A stretch of 64,000 nt of DNA from Saururus chinensis (Eukaryota > Streptophyta > Magnoliopsida > Piperales > Saururaceae): contig CP141140.1 of assembly GCA_035235625.1 (NCBI GenBank), positions 5,662,685-5,726,684 of the forward strand, written 5' to 3'. This document shows, piece by piece, positions 11,829-22,136 of this stretch. Within the stretch, counting starts at the first letter, position 1; each line of letters begins with the position of its first letter. A model generated the notes under the pieces. That model saw only the letters and a program-made list of their open reading frames with translations, did no database searches and had not been told where the DNA came from. The translations under genes were made by a program, and so were the position numbers.

Positions 11829-12698
11829 TTTAATTACTTTTAAACATGTAACATAAAGTTTTACATCAAAATAAAGGTTCGAGGGTTCTGCAAGGTGAAT
11901 GAAATAAGAAAAAATTAGGGGTTTAGATAAAAGAAGACATGAGAATTATGATTAATCATAAATGACCTTCAATTCCCATTAAAACTCAAAGATTAAGGAG
12001 AAAACAATCAAATTAACTCACCTTTAGAAAAGTTAGGGCACTGAAAATCTCAACTACTTCTAAAAAATCCAAAACTCTCTAATTTAGTCTTTTAAGAAAT
12101 ATTTATAGGTAATGGGGATTATGGTTCCTACTCCCCCTAGGACTTAAGTTATTAAACTATTCTTGAGCAACCTAAATTTACTCTTAAATTACTATTCCCG
12201 TAACTTAACTTAAATGGGCCAAAAAGACTAAGTAAAAAACCCTATTTTAGGTTTAATTCGGGTAATAGGGTCTAGCATATGTAGTATAACTTTAACAAGT
12301 CATAGCTGACTCATTCGAACTTTGATTTGTGCATATTTTGTAGCACTTCGAAACTCTTTCTATCTAATTTCTAGTAAGCTTAAAAAGTTAAACTCTTTAA
12401 ATTTTTAACATGTCTTCAATTAGAGAATTATGAAATTCCCAGATCTTATACCCTTAGTTACATGTCTATATAGTATACAAATACAGGCGCTCATATGCTA
12501 ATTATTTTCTTTTGTGACTGCAGTTATGCCACCTGGACATATTTGGGTCAGGTTGCCTTTTAAAAACCCAAATCTAACTCTGGACCCAATCTGACTTGCC
12601 CAAACATGACTTTACTCTATAGAAACCCAATCTTCAGTGCACTCAATTTAGTGTTGCATCTAACCCACCAAAAAAATATAAAGAGTTTCATAGTTATT

Positions 12699-13140
12699 AC
12701 TCAATCCAGGGGAGAGTGGGATCAAGTTTGTTGAAAACCAAATCGGACCTCACACTTATTTGCGTACAAATCTAAAACCCAATTCCGGACCAATATTTTT
12801 TCGTAGTCATAACTCAAACCAGGGAGGGCGGGTTCCAGTTTATTGAAAACCAAACTGGACCTCACATAGTTATTCGGGTCCAAATCCAAAACCCAATTCC
12901 AAGACTAATATTTTTTTGTTCTCATAACTCAAACATGGGAGGGCAGGTTCCAGTTTATTGAAAACCAAACCGGACCTCACATAGTTATTCGGGTCCAAAT
13001 CTAAATCCCGATTCCGGACTAGTATTTTTTTGTAGTTACAACTCAAACCTGGGGAAGGCGGGTTTGAGTTTATTGAAACCCAAACCGGACCTCACGCAAT
13101 TATTCAGGTACAAATCTAAAATCCAATTCCAGACCAATAC
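12699..13140. repeat. Minisatellite, four units of about 114 bp
   Basis: Units begin with the ACTCAA(T/A)C sentence at about 12699, 12812, 12927 and 13041, so spacings are 113, 115 and 114 bp. Each unit contains GTTTATTGAAAACCAAA, CGGACCTCAC, TTATTCGGGTCC and AATTCCGGAC in order. The inner copies are more alike than the outermost. No open frame is maintained. Confidence 0.85.
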
Positions 13141-14308
13141 GTCGAGTAAAAATTGTTTGATGGCTTTGAGTCTTTCTTCTTTAAACTTAAACCTCCAACG
13201 GTAGCCTAAATTGGATGTATAGTTCCTCATTAAAATAACCACTTCAATGCTTTGAAATTATTGTAGGAAATGTACTCTAACAAACTATGCTTCAAGGCAT
13301 AAATCACTCTCCTAAAAGTAATATTTGCCCCTACCAAATCCTTGATTGGGTGTGTAACCGATAACTCTACAAATCTCATATTACCTTTAGGAACTTAAGG
13401 CGAAATCCCCTTCAAAAATGTAACATTTTATTAAAAAATTAAAATTAACTAAAATTTAGAATTTAATTATCAAATCAATCAATCGCCATGAGGGTCAATC
13501 AAGTTCTAAAAACGACTATAATTTAGTCGTTCTTCTAGGCAAATTGATGGATCGGTTCCGGGCTTATCGATCAATGAAAACGACTGTTAGAACATTTATA
13601 TGGCCCGATCAATCGCCTCTCAGGCCAACCGATCGGTATCACAAAATTTTGAATAAAATTGGACAAAATTTCTCTCGGTGGCATCTTTTTGCAAGCAACC
13701 ATCGTCTAGAGCTTCCTAGCCACAAAAATTCTAAAGAAAAAACATCGTCCAAAGCTGCAGCGAAGCATACTACTACGTTTCTTTAACAAAGGTATAGCAA
13801 GGTGTAGATTCTAGAGAAAAAGCAAGTACAGAATAGGAAATGGGAAAAGTCTTAGCTAAAATAACTAAGGACTAATCATAAGCACTGCCGTCCAAGATAA
13901 GACCAGCAGGGAAAAATGGTGTCGAGGGCAAATAATTGATATAGTTCAGCCTAGCCTCCGCTACCAGGGGTCGAGTCCCCTCGTCCCTAGGACCCTGACC
14001 ATCCCTAACGTTCTCTCCAGTGATCCCCTGGTGCCTACGATGCAGCTAAAAAAAAAAAAGGTAACCAATAGACATCAACATCGTATTCATGATAAGAATG
14101 AAACCCCCTTAATCTTAGGACGAACAAGGAGTAGCAATCAATTCGACAATAATCTAAAAAACAAACGAACATTTTAAAAATCAAGTATTTACCACGAGTT
14201 GCGTGGCTTACTCTGCTAAACAAAGCAACCTTACCCACACAACCTGATGAACTAAACTAAAAAAATCCGAACAGCTAGGATAATTCCTAAATACAAGAAA
14301 CCCTGTTA
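13141..14308. other. Intergenic, downstream of the Alfin-like gene
   Basis: No gene recognised. Around 13480-13640 the motifs GATCGG, CGATCAA and AGGCCAACCGATCG recur in both orientations. Around 13956-13980 GGGGTCGAGTCCCC resembles a tRNA B box by one mismatch, but no A box or cloverleaf accompanies it. Confidence 0.4.
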
Positions 14309-17300
14309 TCAGGGGCGTGCTCTCTTGTTACTGCAGGAGGGGCACTTGTACTGCTTTATATGTTCAGCCCTTGCAGGTGTAATCTTCACGCACTTGCCAT
14401 GGAACCACTTCTCACACATGTCACAGCAAATCCAGAATTCATCCGATGCATAGTTCTCTCCACAGGCTCCACAAAGGGTGTCACCATGTTCCTCTTCCTC
14501 ATCGTCATCAAAACCTACATCTTCTTCCTTTTCTTGCATGCCCTTCGTATACTTGGTCTGAGGCTCTAAACCTCGCTGCTGCAAGGAAAAAATTTCAAAA
14601 ATGAAAAATTGAAGAAACAGAAAAGAGATTCCAATCTGTCCCCACACAGTCAAGGTCGCACAGATAAAGCCGTCACATAAAACGAACAATTGGAGAAATA
14701 GGAACAGCCAATCAGGTAGTTTATTGTTTGTTGTTACACATATACAACACAGTAAACAAGAGTAAAAAAACCACCTTTGAATTGGGCTTTGATTTGTTGC
14801 CGCTGTGATTCGTTCCAGATGATTTTTCCTTTACTTGCTTCTTTGCGGCTCCAGTAACAACCTCATATATTGTTGGCAGATCATTAATCATATTAAATAG
14901 CCGTCTCCTGCATAACATAAAACAGAAATAGCTTACGTCAGTCCTTATGCCTAAATGTACAACACACACTAGTACCATCAAGAACCAAACCATCGTAATC
15001 AGAAGTAAGCTTATTGTAATAAGGTACAACCTAGAGCTGCTTGTGCATATTAATAAATGCACATGCAATAAATAAATAAGATGTACTTCTCCAGAAGATT
15101 GTAGATCTAGTAAGTCTTACATTACTAAAACTCTTCTGAAAAAATACATTGATATGCTCAAAACAATTTTAAATGTTAACCTCAGGTAAAAGTTCACATA
15201 TCCGCATACATTCCAAGGGGCGTTTTGCCACAACACAACAAGAGGCCATACAATTTGCAGCATCTGTATCACCTGGACTGAACCTGTTATTATGGTAATT
15301 GGTAACATAACATGATCCCATACAAGATTGGTGGGGCTACATCAATTTTCGTCAAAACTTTTGACTATGCAGTACAGAAGATGAAATAATCCTGACTTAG
15401 TACAAGGGTGTTTCCTTCACTCTGGGCACAAAAGGTGTTTCGTAATTTTAGTTGAAAGGTATTCTTAAAAAATTATTCACAGGGCTGGTTTTCATAAATG
15501 TTTACATTTAAAAGCACATTAAGTAGGAATTATATCCATCTATAAAATTATAATTGTAAAAAATTTCAATCCCCCTCCGCCTTTAAACCATTGTCTTCAA
15601 ATGAAACATAGAGGAATATTCTGCCAATATAAAACAACCTAATTTTTACTTATAACCTACAATTCACCCTTATCATAAATATATAAACTAGCACGGAAAG
15701 GCTAATTTGGCCAGCCAACTAAGTTGCAGAAAGTCAAGAAGAGAAAAAATTTCCATAATAACAACAACTTCAATCCACATCTTTTAAGACAAATATTTCC
15801 AACCGATTCCTGTTAAATCAAGCTAGTAGCAAGGAATACAATCATAAAGGAATATAACTATTCAAAAAATAATTACAGTAGGTAGGAAATAAATGATAGG
15901 GTAAAAGACAACAGAAAAAAAAATCCGACTTTCACAAAGAAAAGTAATGAAACGAGGGTGAAAAGTATTCAAACAACCATTCTTTAAAAAAATAAACTCA
16001 CTAAAAGATAAAACCTTGAGGATCACCTTTCATTTTTATCAAATCCAAATCTTGCGCCAAAGTAGAAGGCCACAGCAAGTAGCCAGGCATCACTGTGGAC
16101 AGCAACCAAAGACAACCAGTCCTTATCTTGCATCCCATCTCTGGCAAAGTTAATACCTAAAGCAGGCTCAGGGAGCTCTGGAGGTACCTCTTCAGCAGGC
16201 AAGTTAACTTCCCATTGTTCACTGGGGAAACCATAAAGACACAAATTTTCTTTTTCTGCAGAAAACATAAATTCAGTTGAGTCAATATTGCAAAGCATAC
16301 AACAATGAAACAGAAATCTTCAAATGCTGAAATCATCAGTAACTTAACATACAGTTTAGTTTACACAATTAAAGACCAAAAAATTGGCTCCAGGGACATT
16401 TATCATAACAAAGAAAAGTCTATGACTAACTAAATGTATATGGGAACAGGTAATCTCTAAAGCATCAGATGATATCTTTCCCAGTCTCATTGGAGTCAAA
16501 GTCTGCAAATCCTAGGCTATTTCTGCACTCACTAAGTTAACAAAGGCATAGCTAAGTCTTAAATGGAACTGAAAAGAATTACCTCATACTGTTTCTTAAA
16601 AAATACAGTTTCAGAAAATCACAGATTATCAGCTTGAGATGACATTCAACTCTCTCTACCACTTGGCTTGAGCACAACAATGTGTATTATAAGCTTAATA
16701 AGTTATTAAAGGAAAAGATAAATATTTTTAAAATTCCAATATAATAAGAGTTTCATGCCAATCCTTCCATTCAAAACTTATTCACCCATCTAACATCTAC
16801 TACCCATCATTTGCAGTCACATTCACCAAGAAGCCTTCGTAATATGTAAACAGTTAATTTCAAAAGAAAAACAAAAAAAAACTTAATACATTAACCAAAG
16901 GGAAGACGGGTTTATCTTATAACTTAAAGATAACTATAATCAAACAATTACTTTCCAAAGATCATATACTCGCTCCGTCCTGAAATAAGTGGCCCATTTG
17001 CAAAAACAATTTGTCCTGAAACAAGTATCCCATTTGCTTAGCTATCAAGCACTTTCTCCTCTCTTATGCAGTTTTTATATATATTTTTCCTAAAATACCC
17101 TCTATTAGCTTTTTTTATGTGTCAATGGAGAAAGGGTAATTCTGAAAACTTATTGAATGATATTAGGTAGCTTAAATATATGTCTTTTTTAAAATGACAC
17201 TTATTTCAGGAGGGAGGGAGTATTAGATAACAAATAATCGTTGCTTTTAAATGTGAACAGAGCACAAGGCTGTCATATAGCCGAAAACGGCAGAGAATAA

Positions 17301-17880
17301 ATACACCATATATGATACAGGATGAGCAAAACAATGAAAAATGAAAACCTAAAGTAGCAAGACAATAAAGCCTAAGACGCAAACGAACAAAATGTAAAAG
17401 AAACATTAGTAAATGCACTCCAAACAGCTGAATAATGTCATGACGCTACATTTTTTTTAAAACAATAGAAGGTGAAACGGAATATACAAGCACATTCTAA
17501 GACTAATGATTGCAGAGAAACAAAAAAAAAAGTTGATAAACATTTTGAATTTCTTAAAAAGAAACACGGAATAAAATTGCATGCTGCCGGAAGAGAATAG
17601 ACAAAAGCCCTAACCTGGATCGCACTGATTGTAGAACTCTTCGACATCTGCAAAAACCAAAAAAAGAATAGTAATCTAAAACAAGTGAATAAAATAAAAA
17701 CAGAAAATTCAGAATCTCCTAGCTCACGTATTCCAAATAAGAATTCAAAAAAAAAAAAAACCGAAGATAAAAAGAAGTACCAGTGGTAAGAGCTTTAATC
17801 ATGCCAGCTCTCCGGCCTTTAAAATCCCTAAAAACCTCTTCAACCGTACGAGGATTGTAAGGCGCTGATCCCGCTTCCAT
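14309..17880 (-). CDS. AL: Alfin-like PHD-finger protein, five exons
   Basis: Exons (minus strand): 17781-17880, 17615-17647, 16027-16255, 14775-14907, 14309-14578. Together they give 254 residues, the usual Alfin-like length, with all introns GT..AG. The N-terminal Alfin domain opens with [20 protein letters not shown] and continues through EKENLCLYG and [16 protein letters not shown] variable K/S/N-rich linker and acidic run (DDDEEEE, 189-195) precede a C-terminal C4HC3 PHD finger at about 200-248 (Cys201, 204, 217, 220, His225, Cys228, 244, 247; Trp223). The family is nuclear, and its PHD finger reads H3K4me2/3 in Arabidopsis (established). The last exon starts at a TTGCAGCAG tandem acceptor, so a form one Gln shorter (253 residues) is possible. 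A Stowaway MITE sits in intron 2. The ATG starts [12 protein letters not shown], as in the family. Confidence 0.96.
16969..17220. mobile_element. Stowaway-type MITE in Alfin-like intron 2
   Basis: A 252-bp element flanked by TA on both sides, with inverted ends CTCGCTCCGTCCTGAAATAA and its partner TTATTTCAGGAGGGAGGGAG. The CTCCCTCCGT-type terminus and TA target site are diagnostic of Stowaway (Tc1/mariner-derived). The interior is AT-rich and non-coding. Confidence 0.85.
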
Positions 17881-19315
17881 TGCTCGCCAGGCTTAAAATA
17901 TCCCGCCCTAAAAATACTAGTATAAGTGCAAGTAAACCCGAAGATGGCAACAGATATAAAAACAAATTTAAATTTTTTTTTTAAAAAAGGAAGAGTAGCG
18001 CACGAGAGAGGCAGCTGAAATATGCTCGAATTGTAATGGCAAAGCGGCGGAGTAAAGCGGAGGAGCGAGTGAGGGGGTCGTCTCGCAGGCCCTCTCTCTG
18101 GGTTTTTGGGTTTTGGAAAGGAGGGAAAGGAAAAGAGTGAGGGGCGGGGGAAAATAGAGTCAATACTGGCCGTGGACTTGAGAGTTGAGAGAGAGAGAGG
18201 GGGGGGACGGACCGCCTCTAAGCGGATGCGGATCTAAAAGGGGGGCAGATTGGGGATGGGCGAGGAGGGCAAAGAGCTGGGCAAGGCTTACGTTGAGAGA
18301 TCCAGGATAACACGACTAACGTGCGCGCCCGAGATCTAGAAGTTGAAGGGCAGGAGATTCCTCGGGTCCCACGTCTCCAAGGCGGAATGAATTTGAATGA
18401 GATTAGGGATCATCATCAGAGTGCGGATTTGCGTGGGATGGGACAAAGGGAGACTTTAGGCCAGTTACGGAGGGACGGGCCGAGGGCGAGTCCGGCACGC
18501 CGCGGCCAAAACCCTCCCGATTGGATCAGATTTCAGATAAGGGAACAAATAGGTCAGAAGTGAAGTAGCTGGCGTGTTCGGAGTTAATGACGATAATACT
18601 GTCATGTGATTCTGATGTTTATGTAACTTCTCCAGAAAAGGCAGCTTAGGCTTAGAGAGTCTCTTTAGTATGGCGCTCGCCGCTCGCCCAAAGCTGTATT
18701 ATTGTTGGATCTCAATTTTGATTGTCTGTGTTATCAGGAGACAGGTGGGTTTATATCGCCTGCCTTCTTGTGATGTGCGCACAGCCGGATATGCAATGCC
18801 CACGCCAAGTTTTCCCTCCATCGTATCCTTGAGCCCTTCCGAATATCAAGAGGCATTGATTAAAAATCGTATAATTGCGTAAGGTAAAAATAGGTGGGAT
18901 GAGAGGAGTAAAGTGGCAAGAGGAGATATAGCCAAGCTACTCCGCTCCGCCGACTAAAAACAGAACAGATAGAAGACAGACCTGACGGACTGTTGGAATA
19001 CTTACGTTCACCAATTCAATCGGTTGATTTTCGGAACATCACGCTTTTGAAGTTGGATCACCCATAAATTAAATTGCTAAAGAGGCGAATCAACTGGGGA
19101 TGTTTTTAAAATGAAATTGGGAGTTGAAATTATAATTTTCATACGCCAAAGCCAACACAGCCACCAAACTGCTCCAGTCGTTCAAAGAAAAAGGTAAACA
19201 TTACCCATGTGAAACGACAACACTTTGTTTTGGGGTACTGGAAACGCCATAACTTTAACAAAAGGAATAAAAGACATATATCGCATTTAACTGGTATGAA
19301 GACCATATATCAAGT
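17881..19315. other. Upstream region of the Alfin-like gene
   Basis: Holds the promoter and leader of the Alfin-like gene. A GA/CT microsatellite with a G run lies at 18180-18207, reading as a CT-rich leader on the minus strand, as is common at plant transcription starts. GC-richer DNA at 18200-18500 has open frames on the plus strand but no recognisable protein. Confidence 0.5.
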
Positions 19316-19426
19316 GAAGCATTTTTTATGTTTCTTACCGATAGTGAGCAGCCTAACATAAGAAACGCAATATCGACAAAGTATACACTAGTGTACATTT
19401 AGTGTAGAGAGCATTAAAAATGCTTC
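19316..19426. mobile_element. Short deleted copy of palindromic MITE family P
   Basis: Ends are GAAGCATTTTTTATG at the left and the complement GAAGCATTTTTAATGC at the right, with the left inner arm ATATCGACAAAGTATACAC. Total 111 bp, so about half of the right arm is missing. The flanks CCATATATCAAG and CCATATCAAAG look like a degenerate target duplication. Confidence 0.6.
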
Positions 19427-19709
19427 CCATATCAAAGGTAAAATGTCACATAATACTTTGGACAGTACCAGGAATAAGTGAATAACACCAGTGGCTGTCT
19501 TGCACTTCCCGGCCCGCAAATGAGAGCACCTACGCTTTAAATACAGCCTCTTTCATGCCTCAAAGCAAGCCTTCCAAATTCATGTTCTTTACATCTAGTC
19601 CCAACATGGGCTACTTTTTTTCTTTTCTTTTTTTGACAAAAACAAGAGCTACTTCAGCTCCTCAGTCTGAAACAAGAACTTGTTTCTTCAACAGAGAACG
19701 ATTAGGAAA

Positions 19710-19803
19710 ACAATCTAATAAAAAAGGTGAAAATATGCACTTTCCGCATACTTTACCCTCCACAACAATCTAATAAAAAAGGTGAAAAAATGCACTTTCC
19801 GCA
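19710..19803. repeat. Tandem duplication, 39-bp copies, 55-bp period
   Basis: Bases 19710-19748 and 19765-19803 are the same 39-bp sentence (starts ACAATCTAATAAAAAAGGTG, ends GCACTTTCCGCA) with one difference. The near identity points to a recent slippage duplication. Confidence 0.85.
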
Positions 19804-20633
19804 CATCACAGCATAGAACAACATTATTTGAGAAGAATTCAGGCACGACAGTAGTCAGTACTCAGTAGTGACGCTGAAAAGCGTTCTTAGACCAGGATTA
19901 CAACTCCCTCCCTCAAGCAAAGCTCACAAATTCGAATCCAAGATATACGCTTCTCAAGCAGAAACGGCTCAATCCACAATCGACAACCAATATCCTTGCT
20001 AGTACATTTTCTTCACTAAAATACCAACTAGGCTTCTAGAAAGTGATGCACTTCTTCACCCTACAGTTGCTACTCCACGCGTGAAAAGCTCAATTGCCTT
20101 TGGAGCTGATACGTAGAATCAGCAAGATATACAAAAGACGGGGAAGCAATTTTGTTTGCCGTGAAAGACCAAAATACTTGGCATTCAGAGCACATACCGA
20201 AGGTCCCCCACAGCCTCTGCACAACAACCAGATAGCATAACAACCAAGTGAAAAAAATTGTTGAATCAGGATCATGTCTAATGGATAGAAATCCCACATT
20301 CTCACTTTCATCACCCTTTTCAGTTATAAGACGGGAAGCAGGGAAATTCATTTCTAGGCCTGGCTGAATGGACAAAGCAATCGAACTGAAACACCAACAA
20401 CTCTGGAGCAGCTCCATTCCAATGATTGTGTTCCCAATTAATGATCAGAGGAGAAAACAGAAATTTTGTTTTATTTAAACTCAAATGCCCGCCAAGACAA
20501 CATGGGATAGATCCAGGCCAGCACTCGAAACACCCGCTCACAGAGAGAATGTAAAGAAAAAGACTCAAATTGTCAATATAGCAAATTTCTTGCTGCAAAA
20601 GTAAATAGATGACAACGAGCGGGAGCCAAATTC
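19804..20633. other. 3' flank of the 6PGDH gene
   Basis: No separate gene is supported. Minus-strand open frames at 20070-20598 show no family features. At least the part next to 20633 should be 3' untranslated region of the 6-phosphogluconate dehydrogenase gene. Confidence 0.4.
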
Positions 20634-22136
20634 TCAGTTGAAAGCACCAACGCCTGTCTCACTCTGCCGGGCGAGCTTCGTCCACTCGGTGTGAAACGAT
20701 CCCGGACGGTCCACCCGCTCGTAGGTGTGCGCTCCAAACAAGTCCCTTTGCGCTTGAACCAGATTGGCAGGAAGCCTACCCCGCCGGTAGGAGTCGAAGT
20801 AGTTCAGACTTGCGCTCATCCCGGGGGTGCTGACCCCCGCCTCCGTAGCCAGCCCCACAACCCGCCTCCACGCCGCCTGCCGCTGCACCATCTCACGCAC
20901 GAACTCAGGGTCCACCAGCAAGTTCGGTAGTTCCCGGTTCCTCTCGTAGGCCTTCTTAATCCTGTCCAGGAACACGGCCCTTATGATGCAGCCCCCTTTC
21001 CATATCCGGGCCAATTCGCCCAGGTTCAGGTCCCAACCCTTCTCCACGCTCTTCGCCCGCAAGATATTCATCCCTTGAGCGTAGCTGCATATCTTCGACG
21101 CATACAGGGCCTGCCTCACGTCGTCCACCAACCTCTTCTTGTCGATTGAACGGCCCAACAGGATCTCGCCGGGTTTGGGGCTCACAATCCCCGCCTCCTC
21201 GTAAGCTTTCGCCGCGAACTCCCTCTCATCCTTAAGACCACTGAGATACCGGCCGTCCAAGGAGGCGGTGATGGTGGGGGAGGGGACGGCGAGGTCGGCC
21301 GCCTGCTGGACCGTCCACTTCCCAGTGCCCTTCATCCCGGTCTTGTCAAGGATTTTATCCACGAGCTCCCCCTCGCCGCCCAGTTCGTCTTTCACCTTGA
21401 AGATGTCGGCGGTGATCTCGATCAGGAAGCTCTCGAGCTCGCCGCGGTTCCACTCAGCGAAGATGTCAGCCAATTCGGAATTGGAGACGCCTCCAATCGT
21501 CTTGAGAACGTCGTAGGCCTCGGAGATAAGCTGCATGTCTCCGTACTCGATCCCGTTGTGAACCATCTTGACGAAGTTGCCGGATCCGCCAGGACCGATG
21601 TAGGTGACGCAGGGACCGTCGTCCACCTGTGCCGCCACCTTCTGGACGATGTCCCTGATGTTCTCGTAGGCCTGGAAAGAGCCTCCGGGCATGAGGGAAG
21701 GCCCGCGGCGGGCGCCCTCTTCCCCGCCGGAGACGCCCATGCCGAGGTAGAGAAGGCCGCGGCCGTCGGCAGCAGCTATGCGGCGCTCGGTATTCTCGTA
21801 CCATTCATTGCCGCCATCAATGATGGCATCACCGGGCTCCATGTACTGGGAGAGGGCCGCGATGGTCTGGTCGACGGGGGAGCCAGCCTTGACGAGGATG
21901 ACGATGGAGCGGGGGCGGCGGATGGAGAGCACAAAGTCCCGGGGGTCGTAGTGGCCGGAGAGAGGGAGGCGGCCCTCCTGGTTGGCGCGGGAGACGGTCT
22001 CGTCCACCTTGGAGGCCGTGCGGTTGTAGACGGAGATGGGAAAGCCCTTGTCGGCGATGTTCAGGGCCAGGTTCTGACCCATCACGGCCAGGCCCGCCAG
22101 CCCAATCCGGGAAAGGGCCAGCGTGGAGGCGTCCAT
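20634..22136 (-). CDS. 6PGDH: 6-phosphogluconate dehydrogenase, decarboxylating
   Basis: Complete intronless frame of 500 residues (plant isoforms are about 485-490). It catalyses 6-phosphogluconate + NADP+ to ribulose-5-phosphate + CO2 + NADPH, the second oxidative pentose-phosphate step. The Rossmann loop GLAVMG is at 15-20, and VYNRT at 36-40 carries the Asn-Arg-Thr associated with NADP+ preference. GMGVSGGEEG (132-141) and FVKMVHNGIEYGDMQ hold the catalytic Lys190 and Glu197. The C-terminal GMSASLNYFDSYR and HTEWT segments are present. It ends GVGAFN, not the SKI-type peroxisomal signal of one Arabidopsis isoform, and I see no clear transit peptide, so cytosolic and/or plastid location is likely (inference). 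Arabidopsis homologues are also intronless. Coding GC is high compared with the flanks. Confidence 0.98.
   Translation of the reverse strand: MDASTLALSRIGLAGLAVMGQNLALNIADKGFPISVYNRTASKVDETVSRANQEGRLPLSGHYDPRDFVLSIRRPRSIVILVKAGSPVDQTIAALSQYMEPGDAIIDGGNEWYENTERRIAAADGRGLLYLGMGVSGGEEGARRGPSLMPGGSFQAYENIRDIVQKVAAQVDDGPCVTYIGPGGSGNFVKMVHNGIEYGDMQLISEAYDVLKTIGGVSNSELADIFAEWNRGELESFLIEITADIFKVKDELGGEGELVDKILDKTGMKGTGKWTVQQAADLAVPSPTITASLDGRYLSGLKDEREFAAKAYEEAGIVSPKPGEILLGRSIDKKRLVDDVRQALYASKICSYAQGMNILRAKSVEKGWDLNLGELARIWKGGCIIRAVFLDRIKKAYERNRELPNLLVDPEFVREMVQRQAAWRRVVGLATEAGVSTPGMSASLNYFDSYRRGRLPANLVQAQRDLFGAHTYERVDRPGSFHTEWTKLARQSETGVGAFN

Larger units (their letters stand above)
8138..12500. mobile_element. 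LTR-type fossil repeat, interrupted, ends uncertain
   Basis: AT-rich non-coding repeat that starts at a TGTCACACCTCC sentence, typical of plant Ty3-like LTR ends. Near 8912 it carries AACCTCTGATACCA, which resembles the reverse complement of an initiator-tRNA primer site. A related repeat begins at 37288 (TGTCATGCC) with a matching AAACCTCTGA about 1.4 kb in. No gag-pol coding remains. A solo LTR (9982-11828) is nested inside. It is old and heavily decayed; the right boundary is a guess. Confidence 0.4.

Noticed and set aside
13930-13985. Possible tRNA or tRNA-derived SINE (GGGGTCGAGTCCCC)
   Set aside because: Only a B-box-like sentence is present; no A box, acceptor stem or cloverleaf could be formed.
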